Positions 41,973 through 50,826 of a stretch of DNA of 64,000 nucleotides are shown here, in pieces. The notes below the pieces were generated by a model. It was not told the DNA's origin. It saw only the letters and a list, made by a program, of their open reading frames with translations, and searched no databases. How positions within the stretch are numbered: position 1 is the first letter of the stretch; each line of letters opens with the position of its first letter. A program made the position numbers and the translations under genes. Where the stretch lies: the NCBI GenBank assembly GCA_017395685.1, contig JAFQOD010000032.1, positions 1 through 64,000 on the forward strand. Direction: 5' to 3'. Source of the DNA: Clostridia bacterium (GTDB lineage Bacteria > Bacillota > Clostridia > Christensenellales > Aristaeellaceae).

Positions 41973-42503
41973 TTACTTTTCCAGTTTCCGGCCAAGCATA
42001 TCTTCCGCCAGGGCGGTATCCCCTGTCTCCAGTGCCTGCCGGATGGCCGTGCTGGAAATGCGCATGCCGTTTCCCAGCGTCACTTCCGGCACCACCGTCA
42101 GCCCGATGCCGGCCCGGCCGCACAGATCAGCCAGCTCCCTGACGCCCCAGGCCCCTTTATGGCCGAACCGATGATCATCCCCGCAGATAATATACCCGGC
42201 CTTCAACTGGCCAAGCACGATTTCACGAAAGAAATCATCCCCCTGCATCAGGCGCATATGATCATCAAATGTGCTTACCGCCACCTGATCCGCCCCGGCC
42301 TGCAGCAGCAAATCCGTCCGCTCTTCCAGGGTGGTCAGCGCCCTGCCCTTGCTGCCAGGGGCATGATCAAAGGTATGCACGCATACCGGCCAGCCCCTTT
42401 CATCGGCAACTGCCCGTGCCGCATGCAAAAGGGCCAGATGCCCCTTATGCACCCCGTCAAAGAATCCCAGGCAGACCACTGCGGGCCTATCCGCCTTGCA
42501 CAT
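41973..42503 (-). CDS. FAD synthetase-domain protein lacking riboflavin kinase (176 aa)
   Basis: The nucleotidyltransferase motif GFFDGVHKGHLALL (HxGH-like), the conserved FDDHMRLMQGDDFFREIVL and the ISSTAIRQALETGD end are those of the RibF adenylyltransferase half. The gene stops right after LGRKLEK, where bifunctional RibF (about 300 aa) continues into riboflavin kinase. No kinase fragment follows. It may make FAD from FMN alone, with kinase encoded elsewhere, or be a regulatory paralogue. The usual truB neighbour is missing. Confidence 0.85.
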   Translation of the reverse strand: MCKADRPAVVCLGFFDGVHKGHLALLHAARAVADERGWPVCVHTFDHAPGSKGRALTTLEERTDLLLQAGADQVAVSTFDDHMRLMQGDDFFREIVLGQLKAGYIICGDDHRFGHKGAWGVRELADLCGRAGIGLTVVPEVTLGNGMRISSTAIRQALETGDTALAEDMLGRKLEK

Positions 42504-42635
42504 GGATCATTCTCCTTCTGTGTTCCTTTTTGAAGGGACTGCAAATAATCCCCTTCAGGGAATGCTCATATTTTACCATATCTCCCTCCCCTGCGCAACC
42601 GGGCAAGGGCAGCGAAAGATGCGGAAATTAGGGCA

Positions 42636-42665
42636 GAAAAAAGCCGCCCCGGCATACGGAGCGGC
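42636..42665 (-). terminator. Terminator of the SH3-repeat gene
   Basis: GCCGCTCC / GGGGCGGC stem with a 7-nt loop and T6 on the minus strand, about 70 bp after the stop. Confidence 0.85.
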
Positions 42666-42733
42666 AGAAAGATCTGATTGACGCCGGATCCTGCACATAA
42701 AACGGCGAAAAAATTCACCTTTGCGTGCTGGCA

Positions 42734-43267
42734 TTACCGGGCAGAGGCCTGAACCAGCGCCCCCTTGGCGATATAGCCATACTTGTTTTCATTCCAGATG
42801 CGCACCTTGGCATAATTATCATCTGCATTCCAATCCACGATCAAGACCAGGGCGCCGTCATTATAGCGGCCCAGATTCATTCCTTCAATACTGCTGGGCT
42901 TATCATACATATAGCAATAGCCGGAGCCATTTTCGCTTTGCACCCGGTAAACGGGCCTGTTCAGAGTATCGCTGTATTTGGTCAGGGCCTTGCTGCCGAT
43001 ATAGCCCGTTTTTCCGCTAGTGCTGATCACATAAGAATATCCATTTTCATTCCATTCGATCACTTTCACAAAGGATCCGTTATCAAACCGGCCCATATTC
43101 CGGCCTTCACTGGAGCTGGGCTTGTTATACATATAGCAGTATCCGTTGGGGGAATAGCTTTCAACCTTATAGAGGGGATAATTATCAGAAAAACTCAGGG
43201 CAAAGGCGCTGGTGCAGGAAAGCAGCAGGGCCAGGCAGGTAATCAGCAATGCAGTACGCTTGATCAT
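42734..43267 (-). CDS. Secreted protein with two bacterial SH3-like repeats (177 aa)
   Basis: A signal peptide (residues 1-23, cut after AFA) is followed by two similar units (about 30-95 and 105-170): each has YPLYKVES or RPVYRVQS, GYCYMYxKPSS, xGRxxxG and W-N-x-N, then a terminal KTGYIG or KYGYIA, the SH3_3-type wall-binding fold. It probably attaches to peptidoglycan or extracellular ligands. The units are about 50% identical, indicating internal duplication. No catalytic domain. Confidence 0.85.
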   Translation of the reverse strand: MIKRTALLITCLALLLSCTSAFALSFSDNYPLYKVESYSPNGYCYMYNKPSSSEGRNMGRFDNGSFVKVIEWNENGYSYVISTSGKTGYIGSKALTKYSDTLNRPVYRVQSENGSGYCYMYDKPSSIEGMNLGRYNDGALVLIVDWNADDNYAKVRIWNENKYGYIAKGALVQASAR

Positions 43268-43310
43268 ATGGATTCATCCTCTCTTTTAGCGGAAATCATA
43301 TCGCATTTCC

Positions 43311-43340
43311 ATTATAGTATGGAAAAAATGGGGCTGTCAA
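43311..43340 (-). promoter_or_regulatory. Promoter of the SH3-repeat gene
   Basis: On the minus strand a perfect TTGACA (43340-43335), an 18-bp spacer and a perfect TATAAT (43316-43311), about 45 bp before the start codon. Confidence 0.8.
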
Positions 43341-43467
43341 TCCTTTTCGCCGGGGAAAATCCCCCATTTTTCGCTCCCTTCATCCATAGAACGAACCCTG
43401 GCATCATTTCCCTGCATTGGAATGAAAAAATTTTCTCTCTTTTTTTCGAAAATAATGAAAAAAGTGC

Positions 43468-43496
43468 TTGACAAACAGATGTGATTTACGTATAAT
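43468..43496 (+). promoter_or_regulatory. Promoter of the tRNA-Gln/tRNA-Glu operon
   Basis: TTGACA, a 17-bp spacer and TATAAT, all consensus, ending 39 bp before tRNA-Gln. Confidence 0.92.
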
Positions 43497-43535
43497 AGTT
43501 CTCGCGATTGGAAATCACATTTCCGAAAGCAACGT

Positions 43536-43609
43536 TGGGGAATGGTGTAACGGCAGCACCTACGACTCTGACTCGTATTGTCAAGGTTCAAATCCTTGTT
43601 CCCCAGCCA
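43536..43609 (+). tRNA. tRNA-Gln (CTG)
   Basis: Cloverleaf with acceptor TGGGGAA/TTCCCCA, anticodon loop CTCTGAC (anticodon CTG, reads CAG), GTTCAAATC T-arm and encoded CCA. It cannot read UAG by standard pairing (that needs CUA). Confidence 0.95.
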
Positions 43610-43613
43610 ATCT

Positions 43614-43689
43614 GCCTCCATTGTCTAGAGGCCTAGGACGCCGCCCTCTCAAGGCGGAAACATGGGTTCGAATCCCATTGGGGGTGCCA
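43614..43689 (+). tRNA. tRNA-Glu (CTC)
   Basis: Acceptor GCCTCCA paired with TGGGGGT, anticodon loop CTCTCAA (anticodon CTC, reads GAG), GGTTCGAATCC T-arm and encoded CCA. It is 4 bp downstream of tRNA-Gln in the same transcript. Confidence 0.95.
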
Positions 43690-43709
43690 TGCTTCACCGC
43701 CGCGGTGAA

Positions 43710-43744
43710 AAGAAACCGTTGCCAATCGCAACGGTTTCTTTTTA
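43710..43744 (+). terminator. Terminator of the tRNA operon
   Basis: A perfect 12-bp stem AAGAAACCGTTG / CAACGGTTTCTT with a 7-nt loop and a T-run, about 20 bp after tRNA-Glu. Confidence 0.9.
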
Positions 43745-43849
43745 TTCAAAAGCCATTTCCTCCCCTTGACGGAAGACCCCGGGAAGGGTATGATGATACC
43801 GATCCCTTGAAATTTTTTTGCGTTTCCCGCATAAAAGGAGGCAATTCCC

Positions 43850-44374
43850 CTGGCTAAGCGAACCAATCAGGAAATGATCCGCCGCACCACCCTTTCCGGC
43901 CTGCTCATCGCCATGATGCTGATTCTGGGCTATGTGGAATCCCTGCTCCCCATTACGTTTCTTGGGGTGCCTGGCATCAAAATCGGCCTTTCCAACAGCA
44001 TCCTGATCTTCGCGGTCTATATGCTGGATCTGCCCACGGCCTGGCTGCTGATGGTGCTGAAGGTGGGGCTGTCCGGGCTGCTCTTTGGCAATCTTTCCAT
44101 CACCATTTTCTATGCCCTGGCCGGCGGCGTGCTCAGCATGCTCACCATGAGCATCCTCAGCCGCATCAAGGGCGTGCATCCCGTTACCGTCAGCATGCTG
44201 GGGGGTGTGATGCATAATCTGGGCCAGGTGCTGATGGCCATGATCCTTTTCCATACCACCCAGCTACTGTTTTTCATGGCGGTGCTGATGCTCACTGGTC
44301 TGGCCTTCGGCGCCGCTACCGGCACCTGCGCCACCCTGGTGATGAAGCATCTGAAGCAATTCAAGCGAAAATAA
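43850..44374 (+). CDS. Gx transporter / heptaprenyl diphosphate synthase component I family membrane protein (174 aa)
   Basis: Five to six helices with the family core FLGVPGIKIGLSNSILIFAVY, GNLSITIFYALAGGVLSMLTM and the VSMLGGVMHNLGQ loop. The family resembles ECF S-components, and its synthase name is doubtful. The only well-placed ribosome binding site (AAAGGAGG, 43835-43842) points to a CTG start at 43850 (MAKRTNQE...) rather than ATG 43874, which lies 31 nt beyond it. The substrate is unknown. It stands alone after the tRNA operon. Confidence 0.85.
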   Translation: MAKRTNQEMIRRTTLSGLLIAMMLILGYVESLLPITFLGVPGIKIGLSNSILIFAVYMLDLPTAWLLMVLKVGLSGLLFGNLSITIFYALAGGVLSMLTMSILSRIKGVHPVTVSMLGGVMHNLGQVLMAMILFHTTQLLFFMAVLMLTGLAFGAATGTCATLVMKHLKQFKRK

Positions 44375-44457
44375 TCTTTCCTGCGCCCTTCTGTCGGGCG
44401 CATTTTTCATACGCAGCCTGAATCAATCCGATATCTGAGATCATTCCGAGGTAAATT

Positions 44458-45378
44458 ATGAAAATCACCACCAAACAATACCAGTCTCTCACCGATCAGC
44501 AATTGATATGGGATCTGATGGTATCCTGCTATCAGCCCCTGTGTACAAACGGCGTAGCCGCCCCTTTCTTTGAATACGCCATCACCGCCAGTTGGATGGA
44601 TACTCGCTTTCTGTATCTCAATCGTATCTGGATGGATGGGGAGAAAGCCGTGGGCTTCGTTTTCTATGAGAATCCTGTTTCAAGCATCTTTTTCCATCTG
44701 CTTCCGGGCTATGAATGCCTGGCGGAAGAAATGATGGATTATGCCATCCAGCATATGCCGGGCAAGGACGCAAAGGAATTGAATCTCTTCCCCGGCCAGA
44801 AAGCGCTGATCGAAGCAGCGGAAAGGCGGGGCTGGCAGCTGCAGTATACCAGCCAGGATATGCTTTTCGATTTCCAGCAGGGCGTGCTGGATTATCCCCT
44901 ACCGGAGGGCTTTCATTTCGTAGAGCCTCTGGATATCGATCCAGTGAAACTGGCCAGATGCACCTGGAAGGGCTTTGATCATGAGGATAAAGGCCCCTTC
45001 ATCAATTGGGACGAAGAGGATCCCGGCACCCCCTGGAACCCTCAAAAGGCCTATCTGGATGTGATCAGCAGCCTGATGGCCCCGCCGCCCCATGCTACCT
45101 TTGACCGCATCGTGGTGATCGCCGATGCTCAAGGGGAATATGCCTGCTATTCCGGCATGTGGTGGGTGCCGGAAAATTGTCTTGCCTATATGGAGCCTCT
45201 GTGCACCATCCCAAAACACCGGCACAAAGGCCTGGCGGCGGCCGCCCTATCCCGGCATTACCGCAATCTTTCTCCCCTGGGCGCGCAATACATGACCGGC
45301 GGGGAGGATCCCTTTTATCAAAAGATTGGCTACACCAAGGCTATCCAATGGCTGCATTACAAAAAAGCTGCAAAATAA
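44458..45378 (+). CDS. GNAT-family N-acetyltransferase, two-domain (306 aa)
   Basis: The C-terminal half carries the acetyl-CoA site (LCTIPKHRHKGLAAAALSRH, with the R/Q-x-x-G-x-A loop) and a final IGYTKAIQWLHY strand; the N-terminal half (1-135) looks like a diverged second GNAT fold. The length suits tandem-GNAT enzymes. The substrate is unknown. The start is preceded by GAGG. Confidence 0.82.
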   Translation: MKITTKQYQSLTDQQLIWDLMVSCYQPLCTNGVAAPFFEYAITASWMDTRFLYLNRIWMDGEKAVGFVFYENPVSSIFFHLLPGYECLAEEMMDYAIQHMPGKDAKELNLFPGQKALIEAAERRGWQLQYTSQDMLFDFQQGVLDYPLPEGFHFVEPLDIDPVKLARCTWKGFDHEDKGPFINWDEEDPGTPWNPQKAYLDVISSLMAPPPHATFDRIVVIADAQGEYACYSGMWWVPENCLAYMEPLCTIPKHRHKGLAAAALSRHYRNLSPLGAQYMTGGEDPFYQKIGYTKAIQWLHYKKAAK

Positions 45379-45384
45379 GCGAAC

Positions 45385-45416
45385 GCCCGGAAGAGCAATT
45401 CTTCCGGGCAATTTTT
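45385..45416. terminator. Bidirectional terminator between the convergent GNAT and M20 genes
   Basis: GCCCGGAAG / CTTCCGGGC stem with a 7-nt loop; T5 follows on the plus strand. Confidence 0.85.
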
Positions 45417-45420
45417 GTAT

Positions 45421-46614
45421 TTATTTTTCCAGATTGGGCACGCCTTCCATATTATCCAGCACAAATTGGGTAAACAGCCGCACGCCCGTTTCCATGGCAC
45501 TTTCATCCACATCCCAGTCCACGGTATGGGCAGGCTTATTGAATCCCTTCTCATCATTGCGCATGCCCAGGCCGAAGAGCAGCCCCGGCTTTTTCTTTTC
45601 ATAATAGGCAAAATCCTCTGCGCCGGGAGAGGGCTCCAGCGGCAGGCAGAAGCCTTCTCCCCCTACCTTATCGCAGGATTTCAGGAAGGATTCATACATG
45701 GCCCTGCTGTTGACCGCAGGGGGCAGATGCCCATCCCCGAAATCAATCTCATACTCTCCCCGCATATCCTCGCATACGGTGCGCACCAGCTTTTCCAGCC
45801 GCGCCTTGGCCCATTCCATGGTTTCTTCCTTCAGGCAGCGGATGGAGCCCGCCATTTCGCAATAATCCGCATTGGTGGAAATGGTGGTGCCGGCATGCAT
45901 GGTGCATACGGCGAACACGCAGGTATCAAAGGGATTCACTTCCCGGGAGAGCATATACTGAATGCCGTCATAAATCTTCACCGCCATGGCCAGGGCGTCA
46001 ATTCCCCGATGGGGAGAGGCCACATGGACGGAGCGGCCCTTGGTGATCACCTTGAAGCGGTTGGAGGCGGAATTGGTGGTGCCAAAGCAGCAGGAGGGCC
46101 GGTGCACCGGATCATTGCAATTCACATGGCACATGATGATGCAGTCGATATCATCCATCACCCCATGCTGGCACATCACATTGGCGCCGCTGGGCCTGCC
46201 CTCTTCGCTGGGCTGGAACAGCAGCTTCACCCGGCATTTCAGCTGATCCCGGATGCCGTAGAGGGTTTTGCAGGCGCCCACCAGCATGGCCGTATGGGTA
46301 TCATGGCCGCAGGCGTGCATTTTGCCGTCAATTTTGGAACGATAGGGTTTATCAAAATTCCTTTCCTGGATGGGCAGGGCGTCCATATCCGCCCGGATAC
46401 CGATGGTAAAGGAAGTAATTTCGGGATTAATGGTGGCCACGATGGTGTTGCGGCCGTATTTCTCAAATTCATAGGGGATGCCGATTTTATCCAGTTCAGC
46501 CCGGACCAGGGCCGTTGTATGATCCAGATCCCAGCCCAGTTCGGGATGCATATGCAATTCCCGGCGCAGCCGTACCATCATTTCCTGATCCACCTGGCAT
46601 TGCTTTGCGTCCAT
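45421..46614 (-). CDS. M20-family amidohydrolase (397 aa)
   Basis: M20D motifs: RRELHMHPELGW, GIRADMDALPIQE, HACGHDTHTAMLVG (metal ligands) and FQPSEEG, with a lid dimerisation domain (about 190-300). Such zinc enzymes remove acyl groups from amino acids, amino sugars or peptides. It is the next minus-strand gene after the sugar importer, 120 bp beyond it, and may belong to the same pathway (deacylation of an imported N-acyl substrate); that link is an inference. No signal peptide, so cytosolic. Confidence 0.92.
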   Translation of the reverse strand: MDAKQCQVDQEMMVRLRRELHMHPELGWDLDHTTALVRAELDKIGIPYEFEKYGRNTIVATINPEITSFTIGIRADMDALPIQERNFDKPYRSKIDGKMHACGHDTHTAMLVGACKTLYGIRDQLKCRVKLLFQPSEEGRPSGANVMCQHGVMDDIDCIIMCHVNCNDPVHRPSCCFGTTNSASNRFKVITKGRSVHVASPHRGIDALAMAVKIYDGIQYMLSREVNPFDTCVFAVCTMHAGTTISTNADYCEMAGSIRCLKEETMEWAKARLEKLVRTVCEDMRGEYEIDFGDGHLPPAVNSRAMYESFLKSCDKVGGEGFCLPLEPSPGAEDFAYYEKKKPGLLFGLGMRNDEKGFNKPAHTVDWDVDESAMETGVRLFTQFVLDNMEGVPNLEK

Positions 46615-46671
46615 TTCAGGATTCTCCTTTTTTCAAAAATGAATCATCACATGAGTATCCATGCCGGAAAG

Positions 46672-46700
46672 AAATGGGGGCCCGGCGAACCGAGCCCCCA
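46672..46700 (-). terminator. Terminator-like hairpin of the importer operon
   Basis: TGGGGGCTCGG / CCGGGCCCCCA type stem (imperfect centre) with a short T-rich tail on the minus strand, about 35 bp after the solute-binding-protein stop. Confidence 0.55.
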
Positions 46701-46735
46701 CACCGGGTCAAGTCAATTGAATATTGGCCTGCAAA

Positions 46736-48220
46736 TTACTTGGAAGCCATGTATTCATCCAGCTGAGCCTGAACGTCATCGATAACATCCTGGAGGCCCA
46801 GTTCATACATCTTGGCGGAAACGGTGGCGAAGTATTCATCGGGATCCAGGGTACCGGTGCACAGTTCGCTGTACTTTTCCATGTAGATATCCTGCAGCAC
46901 GGTGCACAGATCAGCGTAGTCGCCCTTATCATAGCGGAAGCCGCTTACGGGAGCGATAACAGCCTTTTCATACTGTTCGTAAACCACATCCCACTGGTTG
47001 GGATCGCCCAGAACGGTTTCGTTGGCGGAGCGAACGGAAGCGCTGATAACGGGGCCGGTTACATAAGTGTCGAAGCTGTAGTTTTCAGAGCCCAGGGCGG
47101 TACGGATCACGGTGCCGTTGGAGGCATAGGTGAAGTGTTCGCCTTCGATACCATAGGCCAGCAGATCGCGGAAAGCGGTATCGGTGTACAGCAGTTCGAA
47201 ATACTTCAGAGCGGCGATGGCCTTTTCTTCAGTAGCAGCAGCATTGATGGCGTGCAGAGCGCCCTGCATGGAGGCACGGCTCATGTACGGCCCAATGTAC
47301 TGGGACAGCTTCACGTTGAAGCCGTAAACGGAAGGATCGCTCCAGCCCTTGTAGCCGTTCCAGGCAGTACCAGAGCGGACGGGGGTGCGCAGTTCCATGG
47401 GCAGGGATTCGTTGATAGCGGCGTCGGGATTGATGTAGCCCAGTTCGTACCACTTATGCAGGCAGCGAACCTTTTCTACATAGTAGGGGTTTTCCCAAAT
47501 GGGGACAACCTTGGTGGGTTCATCGGTCTTGTAGGGGATGACCAGGTAGTCGCCTACGATTTCCTGATGTTCCTGCCAGAAGCCGGACAGACCGGACTTG
47601 GTCATGTGCAGGGGATATTCATTGGGATGAACATCCTTCCAGGCCTTCAGATACTTTTCCAGATCGGCGAATTCCATGGTTTCGGGAATGGTCCAGCCCA
47701 GTTCGCCTTCATAGAAATCCTGGTTCAGACGGAAGAACACCTGGATGCCCAGGTCCTTCAGGGCGGGGATGCCCCAGATGCCGTCCACAACGATTTCTTC
47801 GCCGTCTTCATCTTCCATGGTCACTTCCAGCTGAGCCGCCTTCCACCAGGGATCAACGGCATCATACAGGGCGGGAGCATGTTCCTTCAGAAGGGGCTCT
47901 ACATTGTAGTACAGGCCTTCGGCAGCATTGGTGTCGAAATCGTTGTACCAGTCGCAGGTGAATACCATATCATAGTATTCGCCGGCGTCAAAGTCCATCA
48001 CCAGCTGATCGCTGGTCTTGAACTGCAGGTCAACAACCACGCCGATCTTTTCGGCAGAGATCTTGTTGGCAGCGTCAACGACCTTCTGGGCATCGATGGG
48101 GGCGTCGCCCATGGTAGAAGTCCACCAGATGAGCTTGATGGGTTCTTCGGCAGAAGCCACGCTTACGCCAACGCACAGCAGCATCGCCAGAACCAGAGCC
48201 AGGGATACGAGTTTCTTCAT
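46736..48220 (-). CDS. ABC sugar importer solute-binding protein, DUF3502 type (494 aa)
   Basis: A signal peptide (MKKLVSLALVLAMLLCVGVS, cut after VASA) and a large type-I binding-protein fold beginning IKLIWWTSTMGD, with the C-terminal DUF3502-like part characteristic of LipO/YtcQ-type proteins paired with LplB/LplC permeases. Unusually there is no lipobox cysteine: the cleavage site is of signal peptidase I type, so membrane anchoring must be by another route. It lies downstream of the two permease genes. The ligand is unknown; the neighbours suggest an amino-sugar-containing glycan. Confidence 0.9.
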   Translation of the reverse strand: MKKLVSLALVLAMLLCVGVSVASAEEPIKLIWWTSTMGDAPIDAQKVVDAANKISAEKIGVVVDLQFKTSDQLVMDFDAGEYYDMVFTCDWYNDFDTNAAEGLYYNVEPLLKEHAPALYDAVDPWWKAAQLEVTMEDEDGEEIVVDGIWGIPALKDLGIQVFFRLNQDFYEGELGWTIPETMEFADLEKYLKAWKDVHPNEYPLHMTKSGLSGFWQEHQEIVGDYLVIPYKTDEPTKVVPIWENPYYVEKVRCLHKWYELGYINPDAAINESLPMELRTPVRSGTAWNGYKGWSDPSVYGFNVKLSQYIGPYMSRASMQGALHAINAAATEEKAIAALKYFELLYTDTAFRDLLAYGIEGEHFTYASNGTVIRTALGSENYSFDTYVTGPVISASVRSANETVLGDPNQWDVVYEQYEKAVIAPVSGFRYDKGDYADLCTVLQDIYMEKYSELCTGTLDPDEYFATVSAKMYELGLQDVIDDVQAQLDEYMASK

Positions 48221-48279
48221 AGCTGGGTTCCTCCTTAAATATTTTTATGCAGCATCTGCCGCATAGTAACAAAGTGGCA

Positions 48280-49203
48280 TTATCCCTTCACGGAGCCAAT
48301 GGTCAGGCCGCCTACGAAGAAGCGCTGGAAGAAGGGATAAGAGCAGGCAATGGGCAGCACGATGGTCACAACCAGCGCCATGCGGAAGGTTTCGGTGGGC
48401 AGCTGCACGCTTTCAAAGGTCATACCGGTTTCGGCTTCCACCTTGGCCATAAAGTCAATATTATTCTGGATATTGATCAGCACATACTGCAAGGGATACA
48501 GGTGACGATGATCACTGGTGATATACAGCATGGCGCCGTACCAGGCATTCCAGTAGCTGAAGCTCATGAACAGGCCGATGGTGGCAATAACGGGCAGGGA
48601 GATGGGCAGCACCAGCTGGGCAAAGATGCGGATCTGCCGGGCGCCGTCGATCTTGCCCGATTCAATGATGGAATCAGGCACCGTGGTCTGGAAGAAGGTG
48701 CGCATGATGATGATATACCAGCCGGAGCAGGCGCCGGGCAAAATCAATGCCCAGTAGGTATTGCGCAGCTGATAGATCTGGGTGTTCACCATATAGCTGG
48801 CCAGCAGGCCGCCGCCAAAGAGCATAGGAATGAAGATCATCCAGGTATAGATATTCTTCATATAAAATTTGGGGCGGGAAAGGGCATAGCCCATGGTGGC
48901 AATCAGCACCAGGGCAATGCAGGTGCCCACTACCGTGATGCCGACGGAGTTAAAGAAAGAACGGATAATATAATCCTTGCTCTTCCACATGTACTCATAT
49001 GCTGCAGTGGACCAGGCATTGGGGAAAAAGCTGTAGCCCTTTTCGGCAACGGAGGCATCGGAGGAGAAGGAAATGATGATAACGAATACCAGCGGCAGCA
49101 AGGTGAGCAGAGCGAGGAAAATGAACAAGCTGCTGATGGCCACATTGGTGATTGGGTGTACCCGGTTCCATTTGGGCTGAGAATTTTTGCTTTCTTTCTT
49201 CAT
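48280..49203 (-). CDS. Carbohydrate ABC transporter permease, LplC/YtcP type (307 aa)
   Basis: Six helices, the N-terminal NVAISSLFIFLALLTLLPLV segment and the EAA loop (ESGKIDGARQIRIFAQLVLP) of MalG-like permeases, ending FFVGGLTIGSVKG as in LplC-like CUT1 proteins. It pairs with the upstream permease. No ATPase is encoded; a shared MsmX-type ATPase is expected elsewhere. Confidence 0.95.
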   Translation of the reverse strand: MKKESKNSQPKWNRVHPITNVAISSLFIFLALLTLLPLVFVIIISFSSDASVAEKGYSFFPNAWSTAAYEYMWKSKDYIIRSFFNSVGITVVGTCIALVLIATMGYALSRPKFYMKNIYTWMIFIPMLFGGGLLASYMVNTQIYQLRNTYWALILPGACSGWYIIIMRTFFQTTVPDSIIESGKIDGARQIRIFAQLVLPISLPVIATIGLFMSFSYWNAWYGAMLYITSDHRHLYPLQYVLINIQNNIDFMAKVEAETGMTFESVQLPTETFRMALVVTIVLPIACSYPFFQRFFVGGLTIGSVKG

Positions 49204-49219
49204 TTTTTCTCCTCCCTTC

Positions 49220-50212
49220 TCAGAACAGGCCGCTGTTGGGATCGATCTTCTTCACTGCCATGTTGGTGATGATGATCAGGATACAGCCGATGGTATTCTG
49301 CAGCAGGCTGGTGGCGCTGCTGTAGCCATAGTTGTTATCCTCCATCAGGGCTTTGTACACATATACGTCGATGGTGGTGGTGGCCTGCGCCAGCGAGCCG
49401 GAATTGCGCGTTACATGATAGAACAGGCCGAAATCGCTGGAAAAAATGTTGCCAACATTCAGAATGAACATGATGGAAAGAATGGGGCGCAGCAGGGGAA
49501 GGGTGATGCCCTTGATCTGCTGCCAGATGGTGGCGCCGTCGATTACCGCACTTTCATACATACTCTGATCAAAGCCGGTGATGCTGGCCATATAAACGAC
49601 CATGGAATAGCCGAAGGTCTTCCAGGTATTCAGGAAGATCAGAATATAGGGCCAGGGCTTGGTATCCTGATACCACTTGATGGGGGTGCCGCCGGCATTG
49701 AGGATCATGTTGTTGATCAGGCCGCGGTCGGTGGACAGGAAGGCATACACGAAATAGCTGATAACAACCCAGGAAAGGAAATGGGGCAGGAAGGTGGCCG
49801 TCTGGCATACTTTTCTCAGCTTGCTGGAATACATATAGCTGATGGCGATGGCCAGGGCGACGGGGAAGGTGATGCCAATCAGCAGGAAGATAATATTATA
49901 GGTGAGCGTATTGCCGATATAATTCCAGATCTTGGGATTGAGGAAGAGGAATTTAAAATTGCCAAAGCCAACCCATTCGCTTTCCACAAACAGATTATAA
50001 AGGAAGCCCTGTTTGGGGTCACGGCTCCAGGATTTGAAGGCAAACACAATACCGAACATCGGCACATAGCAGAAAGCCAGATACCAGATTACTGTAGGCA
50101 GCGAAATGCCGATCAATTCCACGTCATCGGCAGAAAAACGCTTTTTATCCCGACGGCGGTAGGATTCCGGGAAAATATTGCCCCGTTCAGCGGGCATGCG
50201 TTTGAGTGACAT
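49220..50212 (-). CDS. ABC transporter permease, LplB type (330 aa)
   Basis: Six helices; start SLPTVIWYLAFCYVPMFGIV, then the KSWSRDPKQGFLYN extracellular loop and the EAA loop ESAVIDGATIWQQIKGITLP. It is the first gene of the importer operon (permease-permease-binding protein), transcribed from the promoter at 50282-50310. This gene order is standard for the LplB/LplC/LipO-type CUT1 importers. Confidence 0.95.
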   Translation of the reverse strand: MSLKRMPAERGNIFPESYRRRDKKRFSADDVELIGISLPTVIWYLAFCYVPMFGIVFAFKSWSRDPKQGFLYNLFVESEWVGFGNFKFLFLNPKIWNYIGNTLTYNIIFLLIGITFPVALAIAISYMYSSKLRKVCQTATFLPHFLSWVVISYFVYAFLSTDRGLINNMILNAGGTPIKWYQDTKPWPYILIFLNTWKTFGYSMVVYMASITGFDQSMYESAVIDGATIWQQIKGITLPLLRPILSIMFILNVGNIFSSDFGLFYHVTRNSGSLAQATTTIDVYVYKALMEDNNYGYSSATSLLQNTIGCILIIITNMAVKKIDPNSGLF

Positions 50213-50281
50213 CCCTCATGTCCCTTCCTTTCGTTGGGCCTTATGGGCCAGGATATCCGTACGTATCTTAATTCATTATTG

Positions 50282-50310
50282 AGTATACCATATCATTTTC
50301 AAAAATACAA
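50282..50310 (-). promoter_or_regulatory. Promoter of the sugar importer operon
   Basis: On the minus strand TTGTAT (50310-50305), a 17-bp spacer and TATACT (50287-50282), 70 bp before the first permease start. Confidence 0.65.
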
Positions 50311-50734
50311 TGGGTTTAGAATTGTGTTTTCTGCTTTTTTCATGTATTTTTTGGTTTTTTTTCGTACATTTGTTATGCTTTGACTGCACTTTTTTCGTTT
50401 TTCCCCTCTTTTTGTTTGGTTATCCAAAGGCAATGAATGCATCTTCCATCCCACCGGAAATGAAATAAAATGCAGAATATGAATGCCCGCTTCCCCGGAT
50501 GCAGATTGATCTGTTAACCCATCCCATTTTTCAAAAATATGCTATTTCCCCCCTTTTTATTTCTAAAGCCCCTATATTTTCTTTCCAATGATTAAAGTAT
50601 GCTTTTATAAATGCCCCTTTATTTCAGCGAAATCCCCCGCTATCCTCCTGATTGCAAAAAAATTATTTTCCTGTTTTTCCCACTTTGATGAATTAAAATC
50701 CCCCTGCGTCCGGCGGTTGTCCCTGCCTCCTGTC
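50311..50734. other. AT-rich divergent intergenic stretch without a gene
   Basis: About 420 bp of T- and A-runs between the importer promoter and the kinase-operon promoter. I see no convincing ORF with a ribosome binding site, no RNA gene and no long palindrome. A small RNA or catabolite-control sites could be present but are not evident. Confidence 0.5.
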
Positions 50735-50763
50735 TTGACTTCATCCCTGGTTTGCTATATAAT
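50735..50763 (+). promoter_or_regulatory. Promoter of the kinase-SIS-hydrolase-ROK operon
   Basis: TTGACT (50735-50740), a 17-bp spacer and a perfect TATAAT (50758-50763); transcription should begin near 50770, at the operator. Confidence 0.85.
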
Positions 50764-50773
50764 ATAAACGATA

Positions 50774-50790
50774 TATAAACTGCGTTTATA
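50774..50790. promoter_or_regulatory. Perfect 17-bp palindromic operator, TATAAAC-TGC-GTTTATA
   Basis: Seven-base arms around TGC, immediately downstream of the predicted start point; a third TATAAAC half-site lies 11 bp upstream (50763-50769). The position suits a repressor, most simply the ROK regulator encoded at the end of the same operon. Confidence 0.7.
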
Positions 50791-50826
50791 ATTGATTGAG
50801 GATATACAGATTGGAGGAGCGCTGAG

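Noticed and set aside
43536-43689. tRNA-Gln as a source of UAG reading
   Set aside because: Its anticodon is CTG, which reads CAG; UAG would need CUA. No other tRNA in the window has that anticodon.
43468-43857. 129-codon ORF across the tRNA genes
   Set aside because: It is read through two tRNA genes and their promoter, with no ribosome binding site.
50311-50734. Possible gene in the divergent region
   Set aside because: The short frame at 50640-50933 on the minus strand overlaps the kinase gene and its promoter and has no ribosome binding site.
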